30,997 nucleotides of DNA from an uncultured Acetobacteraceae bacterium (lineage in GTDB: Bacteria > Pseudomonadota > Alphaproteobacteria > Acetobacterales > Acetobacteraceae), in contig CALNAL010000066.1 of assembly GCA_937874445.1 (NCBI GenBank), positions 1 to 30,997 on the forward strand. The letters run 5' to 3'. Under the pieces are notes generated by a model. The model did not search any database and had not been told where the DNA came from. It saw nothing but the letters and a program-made list of their open reading frames with translations. Shown here piece by piece: positions 1 through 10,124 of the stretch (positions within the stretch are counted from its first letter, which is position 1; each line of letters starts with the position of its first letter). The position numbers and the translations under genes are program-made.

Positions 1-42
1 TTTGAAAAACAGGGCCCCCGCGAATTCCTGAAGAAGATTAAT

Positions 43-69
43 TTAACGGAGGTCCGCCTGGAGTATAAT
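43..69 (+). promoter_or_regulatory. Candidate sigma70-type promoter of the thioesterase gene
   Basis: A perfect -10 hexamer TATAAT lies at 64-69, preceded after 15 bases by a 4/6 -35 match TTAACG at 43-48. The TATAAT is followed by G, which creates an ATG at 68 that is in frame with the downstream gene. If this is the -10 box, that ATG lies upstream of the transcript start and cannot be the initiator. The spacer is short, so the -35 assignment is weak. Confidence 0.4.
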
Positions 70-100
70 GTCCAGGAAGATGAACGGTAGGAGAACGGCA

Positions 101-523
101 ATGACGAATCAGGCGCCGCAATGCGACGCCTACGATGTGGACGTCGTGCGGGCCGACATCGACGAACTGGGCCACGTCAACAATGCGGTCTATCTCACCT
201 GGGTTCAGGAAGCCGTGCTGCATCATTGGCGGCGCCTGGCCCCCAAGGAAGCGGTCGCCAGCCATGTCTGGGTCGCGCTTCAGCATCAGATCCGCTACCG
301 CCACCCAGCATTCCTCGACGACCACATCCTGGTGAAAGTGGCACTCGACAAGCTGGCCGGGGCACGGGCCTTCTACACCACGCTCATCACGCGCGGCGAC
401 GAGGTGCTGGCTGAAGTGCAGAGCTGCTGGTGCTACCTCGATGCGGCAAACCGCAAGCCGGTCCGCATCGCGCGCGGGATCATCGAGCGCTTCCTCCCCC
501 GAAAGGTTTCGGAGCACATCTGA
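101..523 (+). CDS. Acyl-CoA thioesterase, 4HBT (YbgC/FcbC-like) hotdog fold
   Basis: A 140-residue single-domain hotdog protein, the usual size for the family, expected to hydrolyse acyl-CoA thioesters in the cytoplasm. The signature D-x-x-G-H-V-N-N-A-V-Y-L begins at about D21, the usual position of the catalytic Asp, and is followed by the long helix starting T-W-V-Q-E-A. The start at 101 is preferred over the in-frame ATG at 68: AGGAG at 89-93 sits 7 bases before it, and the ATG at 68 overlaps a TATAAT box. The gene stands alone, followed by about 600 bp of non-coding DNA. Family assignment is firm; the substrate cannot be read from sequence and context gives no hint. Confidence 0.88.
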   Translation: MTNQAPQCDAYDVDVVRADIDELGHVNNAVYLTWVQEAVLHHWRRLAPKEAVASHVWVALQHQIRYRHPAFLDDHILVKVALDKLAGARAFYTTLITRGDEVLAEVQSCWCYLDAANRKPVRIARGIIERFLPRKVSEHI

Positions 524-720
524 AAGCTCGCCGGGGACGCCAGGGCATACACTCCGGCGCGGAGCGCGTGGCCGGGGGGTAATCCTTATCTCCTGGCCTG
601 CGGAGCAGCTTCGTCGAAGCCTTCCTCCTCGCCTGAGACGCGCCTGCGTTGCCCCCTCATGAGCGACGACACCGATTCCGGTGGTCGTGGAGGGAAGAAT
701 CAAGCCATACGCAATTCTCG
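524..720. other. GC-rich spacer with a short inverted repeat
   Basis: No gene is supported here; open frames on the minus strand are antisense shadows of the thioesterase. A 6-bp perfect inverted repeat with a one-base centre, GCTTCG-T-CGAAGC, lies at 608-620 and is followed by a pyrimidine-rich tract. It could be part of a transcription end for the thioesterase, but the loop is too tight and the T-run too poor to call a terminator. Confidence 0.35.
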
Positions 721-860
721 TAAAACGGGCTCTTGTAAAATATTTTCAAGACCCCATATAAATAACTCATAACTATAATATACTAATAAAATTGACGATG
801 GTATGTTTTGACATATGCTAATATATTCGTATTCCGAAAAGGATAAATTCGTATATATCG
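721..860 (+). promoter_or_regulatory. AT-rich regulatory island upstream of ndvB, with candidate promoter elements
   Basis: By hand count, 38 of 140 bases are G/C (27%), while both flanks are GC-rich. Two -35-like hexamers point towards ndvB: TTGACG at 792-797 with TATGCT at 814-819 (16-base spacer), and a perfect TTGACA at 808-813 with only a poor -10 (TATTCC at 830-835). A TATAAT at 774-779 has no -35 partner. An imperfect 19-bp palindrome occupies 732-750 (arms CTTG/CAAG and AAA/TTT). Together these suggest a promoter with UP-element-like or AT-binding-protein control. No experiment or family match supports a specific regulator. Confidence 0.45.
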
Positions 861-863
861 CCT

Positions 864-904
864 GATGCCCCGGGCATCCCATTCCACCGCCGGATGACGG
901 CGGT
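864..904 (+). other. Two adjacent inverted repeats in the ndvB 5' leader
   Basis: A perfect 7-bp inverted repeat with a single central base (GATGCCC-C-GGGCATC, 864-878) is followed 7 bases later by a 7-bp stem with a 5-base loop (ACCGCCG / CGGCGGT, 886-904). Both would lie in the long untranslated leader if transcription starts in the AT-rich island. They could be mRNA hairpins or a protein-binding palindrome. Neither is followed by a T-run, so termination is unlikely. Confidence 0.35.
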
Positions 905-1128
905 CTTCCCGGCCGGGAGCATCGCGGCGGTGTGCGGCGTTTTTCTCTCAGGCCGCCCCCGCGGCTTTCGCCAAGCCAGCCGCCGCCATCGTCCCGTGGA
1001 TGCGGCCGATTCCCTGGGATTTTTTTACAGACCCCCTCGCGCACCCGAGCGTTGACCGGCTGCAGGTGTGCCCCTCCCGCGTCATGCATGAACGCGGGAC
1101 GTGGATAAATCAGTGCACAGGAGGCTCG

Positions 1129-4100
1129 ATGCTGTTGCGATCTGCCCTGCGGGGAAGTTCTGTCGTCAAGCGGGTCCGTGGCATCTGCGGGGCATGGCCC
1201 CGGTGGGCACCTGCCTGGGACAGTCGGCTTCCCATCCGCGAGGAGCTGTTCGGCATCGAGCGGTTGGAAGCGCACGCGCGCAGCCTGGCCAAGGAGCAGC
1301 CCGTCGCCGCGAAGCAAAGCAAGGGCAAGCCTCTGGTAAGTCGGCTCCTGCGCAATGCCACGACGCTGCGGGCCCGCTACCGCGACCTGCAGACCGCGAT
1401 CGACCAGGGGCACGTCATCACCCCAGCCGCCGAGTGGCTGGTCGACAACTTCCATTTGGTGGAAAAGCAGATCTGGCAGATCCGCGCCGATCTGCCCCAC
1501 AGCTACTACCGTCGGCTGCCCAAGCTCACCACGGGTCCCTTCGTCGGATATCCCCGGGTATTCGGCATCGCCTGGGCGTTCGTCGCCCACAGCGACAGCC
1601 GTTTCGATACCGACACACTGCTGCGCTATGTCCGGGCCTATCAACAGGTGCAGCCGCTCACCATCGGCGAATTGTGGGCGGTATCGATTACTCTTCGTAT
1701 CGTTCTGATCGAGAATCTGACGCGTGTTGCCAGGCAGATCGTCTGCAGCCGGGAAGCGTGCCGGCAGGCCGACGCGGTCGCCGACCGGCTGCTGGGCGTC
1801 GGACGCGAAGGCGAAGGCGCCGAGCCGATCTCCGCGGTGCTGGCCGGCCAGCAGAGGGACGCTCTTTCCGAATCCTTCGCCGTGCAGCTCGTCTATCGCC
1901 TGCGCGACCAGGACCCGACCGTGACGCCCGCCTTGAACTGGCTCGACGGGCGCGTGGCGCAGCAAGGCACCTCGGTCGATGCCATGGTGCGCGACGTGCA
2001 GCGCCAGCAGGGCGCCTCGAATGTCACCATGCGCAACATCATCACCAGCCTGCGGCTGATTGCGGACGTGGACTGGAAGCTGATCTTCGAGCAGATGAGC
2101 CCGGTCGACGGCGTGCTTGCCGAGGGCACGGCCTTCCGGGAGATGGATTTTCCGACACGCAACCTCTATCGCAGCGCCATCGAGGAACTGGCCCGCGGGT
2201 CCGGCCGCACCGAATGCGAAATCGCCCGCGCCGCGGTGCACGCCGCCCGCGACGCCGCGTCGAGCCAAGCGGCCGGCTGCGGGACGCGTGAGGCCGACCC
2301 GGGCTACCATCTGCTCGCGGGCGGGCGACGTGCCTTCGAGGCGGCGATCGGCTTTCGTCCGTCGCTGCGGGCCTGGCCGACTTGGTTGAATCGACGCCTC
2401 GGTGTCGGCGGCTACGTCGGGTTGGTGGGCCTCGCAACCGCCCTGCTGCTCGCGGTGCCGCTGATCGTGCTGGCCCTGCTCGGCACCGCTCCGGCGGGCC
2501 TTGCCTTGCTCGGCGTGCTCGGCGCGGTGCCGGCCATCGATGTGGCGGTAGCGCTGGTCAACCGTGCCGTGGCGGCAGGCTTCCATGCGACGCTGCTGCC
2601 GGCGCTGGAACTGCGCGGCGGCATTCCGGCCGACCTGCGCACGCTGGTGGCGGTGCCGACGATGCTGACCAGCGAGGCCGACATCGCCGAGCAGATCGAA
2701 CGTCTCGAGATTCATCATCTTGCGAGCCCCGACGGAGATCTTTGCTTCGCGCTGCTGTCGGATTGGCAGGACGGCACGGCCGAACACGCCGAGACCGATG
2801 CGGCGCTGCTGGCGGCGGCGGCGGCAGGGATCGCCCGGCTCAACCGGCAGTACGGTCCGCTGCCGGGCGGGCCACGCTTCCTGCTGCTGCACCGGCGGCG
2901 CTGCTGGAATGCCTCCGAATCCCGCTGGATCGGCTGGGAACGCAAGCGCGGCAAGCTGCACGAGTTGAACCGTCTGTTGCGCGGCGCCACCGACACCAGC
3001 TTTATCACCGCCGACGGTTCCGCCCCGGCGGTGCCGCCTGATATCCGCTACGTCGTCACCCTCGACGCCGACACGCGCCTGCCGCGCGACACGGTGCGTC
3101 GGCTGGTCGGCAAGATGGCGCATCCGCTGAACCGGCCGGACTTCGACGCCCATCTGGGCCGGGTGATCGAGGGATACTCCGTCCTCCAGCCGCGGGTGAC
3201 GCCCTCGTTGCCGGTGGGCCAGGAAGGCTCGTTGTTCCAGCGCATCTTTTCCAGCCTGAGCGGCATCGACCCGTATGCCTCCGCCGCGTCGGATGTCTAT
3301 CAGGACATGTTCGGGGAGGGGTCGTACGCGGGCAAGGGGATCTACGACGTCGATGCCTTCGAGGCCGCTCTCGCCGGGCGGGTGCCGGACTCGACGATGC
3401 TCAGCCACGATCTGTTCGAGGGCGTGTTCGCCAGGGCCGGCCTTGCCTCGGATATCGAGGTGGTCGAGGAATTCCCCGCGCGCTACGACGTGGCGGCGAT
3501 CCGCCACCACCGCTGGGCCCGCGGCGACTGGCAGTTGCTGCCCTGGATCGTCGGGCACAGCCCGCGGGGGATTGTCGGACGCGGGCCGCGGGGGGCGCGG
3601 GCGGGCGTTCCGGCGCTTGGGCGCCTCAAGATGCTGGACAATCTGCGCCGCACGCTCTCGGCCCCGGCGGCCGTGCTGGCCCTGTTGGCCGGCTGGGGAG
3701 CTTCGCTCGGCGCGGCGCTGGTCTGGACGGGGTTCGTCATCTCGACCATCGTGCTGCCGGCGCTGATCCCGGTCATCAACGCCATTCCCGCGCCCCGGCC
3801 GGGGCCGACGGTGGTCAGCCATCTGCGCGCGCTCGGCCGCGATCTGCGCCTCGCGCTGCTGCTCTCGGTCATGACGGTCACCTTCCTGGGCCATCAGGCC
3901 TGGCTCATGGGCGATGCCATCCTGCGCACGCTGTGGCGTCTGCTGGTCAGCCGGCGCCATCTGCTGGAATGGATCCCGGCGGCCCAGACCGGCCAGGCCC
4001 GCCGCCCCGGGCCCGGCGGTTTCTATCGCGGCATGGCGGGAACGCTGGCGGTGGCGGCGCTGGCCCTGGGCGTGGTTGCCGTCTCGGCCCACAGCCATTG

Positions 4101-7100
4101 GGGACTGGTGCTGCCGTTCGTGGCCCTGTGGCTCGGCGCTCCCGCGGTGGCGTGGTGGATCAGCCAGCCGCCGGCGGTGGTCGGCCGGCTGATCCCCGCG
4201 GATGCGGAGGCCCGGACGCTGCGCCTGACCGCGCGGCGCACCTGGCGTTTCTTCGAGACTTTTGTCACCGCGCAGGAACATTGGCTGCCGCCCGACAATT
4301 TCCAGGAAGACCCGGCCCCCGCGCTGGCGCACCGGACCTCGCCGACCAATCTCGGCCTCTATCTGCTCTCGGTGGCGAGCGCCCACGATTTCGGCTGGAT
4401 CGGCACGGCCGACACGGTCGCCAGATTGCAGGCGACGCTGACCGCCATGGGCAGGCTGCCCCGCTTCCGGGGCCATTTCCTCAACTGGTACGACACGCGC
4501 GATCTCCGCCCGCTGGAGCCGCAATACGTTTCCACCGTCGACAGCGGCAACCTGGCCGGGCATCTCATCGCCCTCGCCAATGCCTGTCGCGACTGGCAGG
4601 AGCAGCCGTTCGACGTTGCGCGGGCCGTGGCCGGGGCCCGGGATGCCGTCGAGATCGCCCGCGAGGAGGCACTCGGCCTGCGTGACGGCAGGCTGACCCA
4701 GACCGTGACCTGGCGCCAGTTCGACGAGGCCATGGCGGCGGTGACCGCCTGCCTCGCGCGTTGTGCCGCCGAAGCCGGCGCGGGACCCTCCGGCCTTGCC
4801 GAGGCCGGCACTCTCGCCGGCGTGCTGGCCGACATCGCGCGCACCATCGCCCTCGAACGCGGCGACGGCACCGGCGATGTCGTGCTGTTCTGGACCGAGG
4901 CGGCGCTGCGCTCGGTCGTCTCGCATCGGCGGGACGGACCGGGGGCCGCCGAGGCCGGAGATCTGGCCGCACAACTGGAGGCCCTGGAAATCACCGCGCG
5001 CTCGATGGCCGAGGCGATGGAGTTCGGCTTCCTGCTCAACGAGGAACGCCAGCTTCTTTCCATCGGCTTCCTGCCGGTGGAAGGCACGCTGGACGAGAAC
5101 TGCTACGACCTGCTGGCCTCGGAGGCACGGCTTGCCAGCTTCGTGGCCATCGCCAAGGGCGACGTGCCGGCACGCCACTGGTTCCGGCTCGGTCGCGCGG
5201 TGGTGCCGGTGGCCAACCGGGCGGCGCTGGTTTCCTGGTCGGGCTCGATGTTCGAATATCTGATGCCCTCCCTGGTGATGCGCGCGCCGGTCGGCAGCCT
5301 GATCGAGCAGACCAACCGGCTGATCGTACGGGCGCAGATCGAGTACGGTGCGGACCGCCATCTGCCCTGGGGCATTTCGGAATCGGGCTACAACGCCCGC
5401 GACCTCGAACTGACCTACCAGTATTCGAATTTCGGCGTGCCCGAACTGGCGCTGAAGCGCGGGCTCGGGGAGCATAGCGTGATCGCCCCCTATGCGACGG
5501 CGCTGGCCGCGATGGTGGACCCGCATGCCGCCTGCGCCAATCTTGCCCGCCTGCAGGCGGTGGGCGCGCGCGGTCTCTACGGTTTTTGCGAGGCGGTGGA
5601 CTACACCTCCGCCCGCCTGCCCGCCGGAGAGGACGCGGCCGTCATCCGCAGCTATATGGCGCATCACCAGGGCATGACGATCGTCGCCATCGCCAACACC
5701 CTGCTCGATGGCGTGATGTGCAGGCGCTTTCACGCCGAGCCGCAGATGCAGGCGACCGAACTGCTGCTGCAGGAACGCACCCCGCGCGACGTCGCCCCGG
5801 CCCGGCAGTGGGCGGTGGACGGGGCGGTGGCCAGGGTGCGCGACAACGAGCCCTCCGGGGTACGGCACTTCACTTCCGCACGGCAGGCAAACCCGGTCAC
5901 GCAGCTGCTCTCGAACGGCCGTTACGCGACCATGCTGACCACCGCGGGGTCGGGCTACAGCCGCTGGGGCGATCTGGCGGTCACACGCTGGCACGAGGAT
6001 GCCACCTGCGACGACGACGGCTCCTATCTGTTCGTGCGCGACCTCGAGAGCGGAGATGTCTGGTCGGCCGGTTCCCAGCCCGGCCTCGTGCCGCCCGACG
6101 AATACGACGTGACCTTCAGCGAGAACCTCGCCGTGTTCACGCGCCGCGACGGCACGCTGGTCACCCGGATGGAGGTGCTGGTCTCCGCCGAGGACGATGC
6201 CGAGGTGCGCCGGTTGTCGATTTCGAATACCGGCCCGCAGACGCGCCTGTGCGACGTCACGTCGTACTCGGAACTCGTGCTGGCACGCCCGGAAGTCGAT
6301 CGCGCGCATCCGGCCTTTTCCAAGCTGTTCGTCCAGACCGAGTACCTGCCGGGAGCGGGCGCGATCATCGCCACCCGCCGCCGGCGCGCGCCGGACGAGC
6401 CTCAGGTGTGGGCAGGCCACCTCGCCGTGGGCGACGCCGAAGTTGCCGATCCGCCGGAGATCGAAACCGACCGCGCCCGCTTTCTCGGTCGCGGCCATAC
6501 CATCCACGGCGCGGTGGCCATGGCGGGAGAGCAGCCATTATCCAACACCGTCGGCGCCGTGCTCGACCCGATCTTCGCGCTGCGCCGGCAGGTGCGCATC
6601 GCACCGGGGGCCACCGTTCACCTGGACTACTGGACCATGGTGGCGGCCACGCGCGAGGCCCTGCTCTCCTCGATCGACAAGCGCCGCACCGCGACGGCTT
6701 TCACCCGGGCTGCCACCCTCAGCTGGACCCAGGCGCAGGTGCAGTTGCACCACCTCGGCATCACCGCAGGCCAGGCGAGCCTGTTCCAGCGTCTGGCCGG
6801 ATTCGTCATCTACGCGGCCTCGACCCTGCGGCCGGCCTCGGAGCGGATCATCCTGGGAGCGGGCGCGCAGTCCGGGCTGTGGGCGCTGGGGATCGGCGGG
6901 GATCTGCCGATCGTGCTGCTGCGCATCACCGAATCCGAGCATCTCGGGGTGGCGCATGAACTGTTGCGGGCGCACGAGTACTGGCGGCTGAAACAACTCG
7001 CCGTGGACCTGGTCATCCTCAACGAGCGGCAGACCTCCTACACGCAGGATCTGCAGATCGCCCTGGAGACGATGGTGCGCGCCAGCCAGTCGCGCTCCCC

Positions 7101-9750
7101 GGCGGCGCCCCCGACGTCGGGAGCAAGCGCCGCGGGCCGGGTGTTCGTGCTGCGCGCCGACCTGATCCCGGTTTCCTCCCGCGCGCTGCTCGCCGCGGCC
7201 GCCCGGGTGGTGCTGGTGGCCCAGCGCGGCAGCCTGTTCGACCAGCTCGAGCGGATCGTCGAGCACGAGGGCGCCGCTCGCCGTCTGCGGCCGCCCCGCG
7301 CCGTCCGTCCGCCGTTGCAGCCTGCGCCTCGCCAGCCGGATCTGGAATTTTTCAACGGGCTCGGTGGGTTCGCCAAGCAGGGCACCGAGTACGTCACGCT
7401 CCTCGGCCCGGGCCAGTGGACCCCCGCGCCGTGGTGCAACGTCATCGCCAATGCCGATTTCGGCTTCCTGGTGGCGGCCGAGGGCGGCGGGCATAGCTGG
7501 GCGCTCAACAGCCGCGAAAACCAGATCACCCCGTGGTCCAACGACCCGGTGGGCAACCGGTCGGGCGAGGCGTTCTATCTGCGCGACGAGGAGAGCGGCG
7601 ATGTCTGGACCCCGACCGCGTTGCCCATACGCGACGAGGAAGGGACCTATCTCGCCCGCCACGGCCGGGGCTACAGCCGGTTCTCCCACGTGGCGCACGG
7701 CATCGAGGCCGATCTGCTGCAGTTCGTGCCCATCGACGCACCGGTCAAGATCTCCCGCCTGATGTTGTGCAACCGCTCCGGCCAGCCCCGCGCACTCAGC
7801 GTGACGGGCTATGTGGAATGGGTGCTCGGCCCGTCGCGGGCGGCCTCGGCGCCCTTCGTCATCACCGCGATCGACCCGGCGAGCGAGGCGCTGTTTGCCC
7901 GCAATCCCTGGAGCAGCTCCTTCGGGGGCCGGGTGGCCTTCTTCGACATGGCCGGACGCCAGCAGGACTGGACCGGTTCGCGCCGCGAATTCATCGGCCG
8001 CAACGCCGACCTCTCGGACCCCGCTGCGCTCGCCACGGGCCAGCCGCTGTCGGGGCGGGTGGGCGCCGGGCTGGACCCGTGCGGCGCCTTGCGGACACGG
8101 ATTGCCCTGGCGGCCGGAGAGAGTGCGGAGGTGGTCTTTTTCCTCGGCGAGGCTCCCGATGCGGAGGCGGCCGGCGCGCTGGTGGCCCGGTTCCGCCAGG
8201 CCGATCTCGACGCCGAGCTGGCCCGGGTGACGCAGGACTGGGACGATCTGGCGGGCGCGGTGCAGGTGAGGACCCCCGACCGTGCGCTCGACATCATGCT
8301 CAACGGCTGGCTGCTCTATCAGACCCAGGTCTGCCGGCTCTGGGCGCGGACGGGATTCTATCAAGCCAGCGGCGCCTATGGCTTCCGCGACCAGCTGCAG
8401 GACGGCATGGCGCTGGTGTCGGCGCGACCGGCCCCGGTGCGCGCGCATCTGTTGCGTGCGGCGGGACGGCAATTCGTCGAGGGCGACGTGCAACACTGGT
8501 GGCTGCCGCATTCCGGCCAGGGCGTGCGCACGCGCATTTCCGACGACCGTGCCTGGCTGGCCTTCGCGGTGGCGCATTATGTGGCAAGCACCGGCGACGA
8601 TGGCGTGCTCGACGAGACGGTGGAATTCCTCGAGGGGCAGGCATTGCAGCCCGGCGAGCACGATCATTTCTTCCAGCCCGTGGTGGCCGATCATACGGCA
8701 AGTCTGTTCGATCACTGCGCGCTCGCTCTCGATGCGAGTCTCGCGGTGGGCCGCCACGGCCTGCCGCTGATGGGCACCGGCGACTGGAACGATGGCATGA
8801 ACCGCGTCGGCGAGGCCGGAGAGGGGGAGAGCGTCTGGCTGGGCTGGCTGCTCCATGCCGCCCTGATGGCGTTCGCGCCGCTGGCGCAGGCCCGCCACGA
8901 TGCGATCCACGCCGAGCGGTGGCGCGCGCACGCCCTGGCGCTGCGGGTCGCGCTGGAGCGCGAGGCCTGGGACGGCGCGTGGTATCGTCGCGGTTTCTTC
9001 GACGACGGCACGGTCCTGGGCTCGGCGGCATCGGCGGAATGCCGCATCGATTCGATTGCGCAATCCTGGGCCGTGCTGTCCGGGGCGGCCGATCCCGACC
9101 GGGCCGCCCGGGCCATGGCGGCGGTCGGGCGCGAGCTGCTCCGTCCGCAGGATGGCATCGCGCTGCTGTTCGCGCCGCCTTTCGACAAGGGCCCGCAGGA
9201 CCCGGGCTATATCAAGGGATATCCGCCGGGCATCCGCGAGAACGGGGGGCAGTATACCCACGCCGCGCTATGGGCCGTGATGGCCTTCGCTGCCCTTGGC
9301 GAAGGCGACGGAGCGGCTGACTTGATGGCGCTGCTCAACCCGATCAATCACGCCCGCACGCGTGCCGAACTGCTGCGCTACAAGGTCGAGCCCTATGCCG
9401 TGGCGGCCGATGTCTATGCCGCCCCGCCCCATGTCGGACGCGGCGGCTGGACCTGGTACACCGGCTCGGCCGGATGGATGCAACGCGCGGGCGTGGAAAG
9501 CATCCTCGGCCTGCACCTTCGCGGCGGCGAGCTGCTCCTCGACCCGTGCATCCCGAAATCGTGGCCGGGCTTCGAGGTCTCGCTGCGCTTCGGCACGGCG
9601 CGCTACGAGATCCACGTGGAAAACCCCGGCGGGGTCAGCCGCGGGATTTCCGTTGCGACACTGGATCAGCTGGAGAGGAAGGAGCGGCCCTTGCGCCTGC
9701 CCCTGTGCGACGACGCCACCACGCACCGCGTGCATGTCCGGCTGGGGTAG
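1129..9750 (+). CDS. ndvB: Cyclic beta-1,2-glucan synthase (NdvB/ChvB family)
   Basis: A 2873-residue inner-membrane enzyme, close to rhizobial and Brucella Cgs proteins (about 2830-2870). It makes cyclic beta-1,2-glucan from UDP-glucose for export to the periplasm (osmoadaptation, envelope function, host interaction in relatives). Seen in order: an N-terminal soluble part; a hydrophobic segment at about 431-480; a GT84 domain with D-A-D at D646/D648, S-H-D at D761 and R-H-H-R-W at 792-796; further membrane segments at about 843-883, 908-928 and 969-1011; a middle glycoamylase-like (GH189-type) cyclisation domain with I-S-E-S-G-Y-N at E1418 and M-A-H-H-Q-G-M near 1512; two beta-sandwich repeats; and a C-terminal GH94 phosphorylase-like domain with G-D-W-N-D-G-M, acid D2552. 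The start at 1129 is chosen over the ATG at 1000 because AGGAGG lies at 1119-1124 and the length then fits the family. No ndvA-like exporter is adjacent. Family call is very secure. Confidence 0.97.
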   Translation: MLLRSALRGSSVVKRVRGICGAWPRWAPAWDSRLPIREELFGIERLEAHARSLAKEQPVAAKQSKGKPLVSRLLRNATTLRARYRDLQTAIDQGHVITPAAEWLVDNFHLVEKQIWQIRADLPHSYYRRLPKLTTGPFVGYPRVFGIAWAFVAHSDSRFDTDTLLRYVRAYQQVQPLTIGELWAVSITLRIVLIENLTRVARQIVCSREACRQADAVADRLLGVGREGEGAEPISAVLAGQQRDALSESFAVQLVYRLRDQDPTVTPALNWLDGRVAQQGTSVDAMVRDVQRQQGASNVTMRNIITSLRLIADVDWKLIFEQMSPVDGVLAEGTAFREMDFPTRNLYRSAIEELARGSGRTECEIARAAVHAARDAASSQAAGCGTREADPGYHLLAGGRRAFEAAIGFRPSLRAWPTWLNRRLGVGGYVGLVGLATALLLAVPLIVLALLGTAPAGLALLGVLGAVPAIDVAVALVNRAVAAGFHATLLPALELRGGIPADLRTLVAVPTMLTSEADIAEQIERLEIHHLASPDGDLCFALLSDWQDGTAEHAETDAALLAAAAAGIARLNRQYGPLPGGPRFLLLHRRRCWNASESRWIGWERKRGKLHELNRLLRGATDTSFITADGSAPAVPPDIRYVVTLDADTRLPRDTVRRLVGKMAHPLNRPDFDAHLGRVIEGYSVLQPRVTPSLPVGQEGSLFQRIFSSLSGIDPYASAASDVYQDMFGEGSYAGKGIYDVDAFEAALAGRVPDSTMLSHDLFEGVFARAGLASDIEVVEEFPARYDVAAIRHHRWARGDWQLLPWIVGHSPRGIVGRGPRGARAGVPALGRLKMLDNLRRTLSAPAAVLALLAGWGASLGAALVWTGFVISTIVLPALIPVINAIPAPRPGPTVVSHLRALGRDLRLALLLSVMTVTFLGHQAWLMGDAILRTLWRLLVSRRHLLEWIPAAQTGQARRPGPGGFYRGMAGTLAVAALALGVVAVSAHSHWGLVLPFVALWLGAPAVAWWISQPPAVVGRLIPADAEARTLRLTARRTWRFFETFVTAQEHWLPPDNFQEDPAPALAHRTSPTNLGLYLLSVASAHDFGWIGTADTVARLQATLTAMGRLPRFRGHFLNWYDTRDLRPLEPQYVSTVDSGNLAGHLIALANACRDWQEQPFDVARAVAGARDAVEIAREEALGLRDGRLTQTVTWRQFDEAMAAVTACLARCAAEAGAGPSGLAEAGTLAGVLADIARTIALERGDGTGDVVLFWTEAALRSVVSHRRDGPGAAEAGDLAAQLEALEITARSMAEAMEFGFLLNEERQLLSIGFLPVEGTLDENCYDLLASEARLASFVAIAKGDVPARHWFRLGRAVVPVANRAALVSWSGSMFEYLMPSLVMRAPVGSLIEQTNRLIVRAQIEYGADRHLPWGISESGYNARDLELTYQYSNFGVPELALKRGLGEHSVIAPYATALAAMVDPHAACANLARLQAVGARGLYGFCEAVDYTSARLPAGEDAAVIRSYMAHHQGMTIVAIANTLLDGVMCRRFHAEPQMQATELLLQERTPRDVAPARQWAVDGAVARVRDNEPSGVRHFTSARQANPVTQLLSNGRYATMLTTAGSGYSRWGDLAVTRWHEDATCDDDGSYLFVRDLESGDVWSAGSQPGLVPPDEYDVTFSENLAVFTRRDGTLVTRMEVLVSAEDDAEVRRLSISNTGPQTRLCDVTSYSELVLARPEVDRAHPAFSKLFVQTEYLPGAGAIIATRRRRAPDEPQVWAGHLAVGDAEVADPPEIETDRARFLGRGHTIHGAVAMAGEQPLSNTVGAVLDPIFALRRQVRIAPGATVHLDYWTMVAATREALLSSIDKRRTATAFTRAATLSWTQAQVQLHHLGITAGQASLFQRLAGFVIYAASTLRPASERIILGAGAQSGLWALGIGGDLPIVLLRITESEHLGVAHELLRAHEYWRLKQLAVDLVILNERQTSYTQDLQIALETMVRASQSRSPAAPPTSGASAAGRVFVLRADLIPVSSRALLAAAARVVLVAQRGSLFDQLERIVEHEGAARRLRPPRAVRPPLQPAPRQPDLEFFNGLGGFAKQGTEYVTLLGPGQWTPAPWCNVIANADFGFLVAAEGGGHSWALNSRENQITPWSNDPVGNRSGEAFYLRDEESGDVWTPTALPIRDEEGTYLARHGRGYSRFSHVAHGIEADLLQFVPIDAPVKISRLMLCNRSGQPRALSVTGYVEWVLGPSRAASAPFVITAIDPASEALFARNPWSSSFGGRVAFFDMAGRQQDWTGSRREFIGRNADLSDPAALATGQPLSGRVGAGLDPCGALRTRIALAAGESAEVVFFLGEAPDAEAAGALVARFRQADLDAELARVTQDWDDLAGAVQVRTPDRALDIMLNGWLLYQTQVCRLWARTGFYQASGAYGFRDQLQDGMALVSARPAPVRAHLLRAAGRQFVEGDVQHWWLPHSGQGVRTRISDDRAWLAFAVAHYVASTGDDGVLDETVEFLEGQALQPGEHDHFFQPVVADHTASLFDHCALALDASLAVGRHGLPLMGTGDWNDGMNRVGEAGEGESVWLGWLLHAALMAFAPLAQARHDAIHAERWRAHALALRVALEREAWDGAWYRRGFFDDGTVLGSAASAECRIDSIAQSWAVLSGAADPDRAARAMAAVGRELLRPQDGIALLFAPPFDKGPQDPGYIKGYPPGIRENGGQYTHAALWAVMAFAALGEGDGAADLMALLNPINHARTRAELLRYKVEPYAVAADVYAAPPHVGRGGWTWYTGSAGWMQRAGVESILGLHLRGGELLLDPCIPKSWPGFEVSLRFGTARYEIHVENPGGVSRGISVATLDQLERKERPLRLPLCDDATTHRVHVRLG

Positions 9751-10124
9751 CCCCGGACCATCGGCGGGAGGCGCGGCTTACGTTCCCCGATGCCGGCGAG
9801 CTGCCAGGCGGTGAGACGTCATGGGGGCAGGGGAGATGCGGTCTTGGGAAGCAGGCGGGGAATGGATTGAAGCCGGTTTGAGCGAGGGCGGCGCTGCTCC
9901 TTGGGGGCCGAACGAAGGGGGGCCCGGTCGGGGAGGTGCCTGGGCGCTCTCCCGTTCGCGTTCGCCCAGGGCCAAGCCGAGCCGGGCCGGGGCCCGCCAA
10001 ATACCCTGCCATCGTCCAGGCATGGTGCCGGGTTGGGGGCGGGGTCATTCTCCATCGACACGTTTCCCGCCGAGGTGCGCCGGGAGGCTCTAGAGCATTT
10101 TGTTTTTTCGAGCGGATTCACGCG
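9751..10124. other. GC-rich spacer after ndvB with a long inverted repeat
   Basis: No gene is supported. The clearest structure is an 8-bp perfect inverted repeat CCTGGGCG (9939-9946) / CGCCCAGG (9963-9970) with a 16-base loop. It lacks a T-run, so it is not a classic intrinsic terminator. At 10089-10118 a patch beginning TCTAGAGCATTTTG is AT-richer than its surroundings and resembles one half of palindromic repeats common in alphaproteobacterial intergenic DNA. That resemblance is from memory and unverified. Confidence 0.3.

Noticed and set aside
700..6507. A 1935-codon open frame on the minus strand opposite ndvB
   Set aside because: Its translation is rich in His, Arg, Gly and Gln without any domain, as expected for the antisense of a GC-rich gene; the plus-strand NdvB is unmistakable.
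6538..9261. A 907-codon minus-strand frame opposite the 3' part of ndvB
   Set aside because: Antisense shadow with low-complexity composition and no motifs.
9939..9970. Inverted repeat after ndvB as a transcription terminator
   Set aside because: The 16-base loop and absence of a T-run do not fit an intrinsic terminator, and it is about 190 bp beyond the stop.
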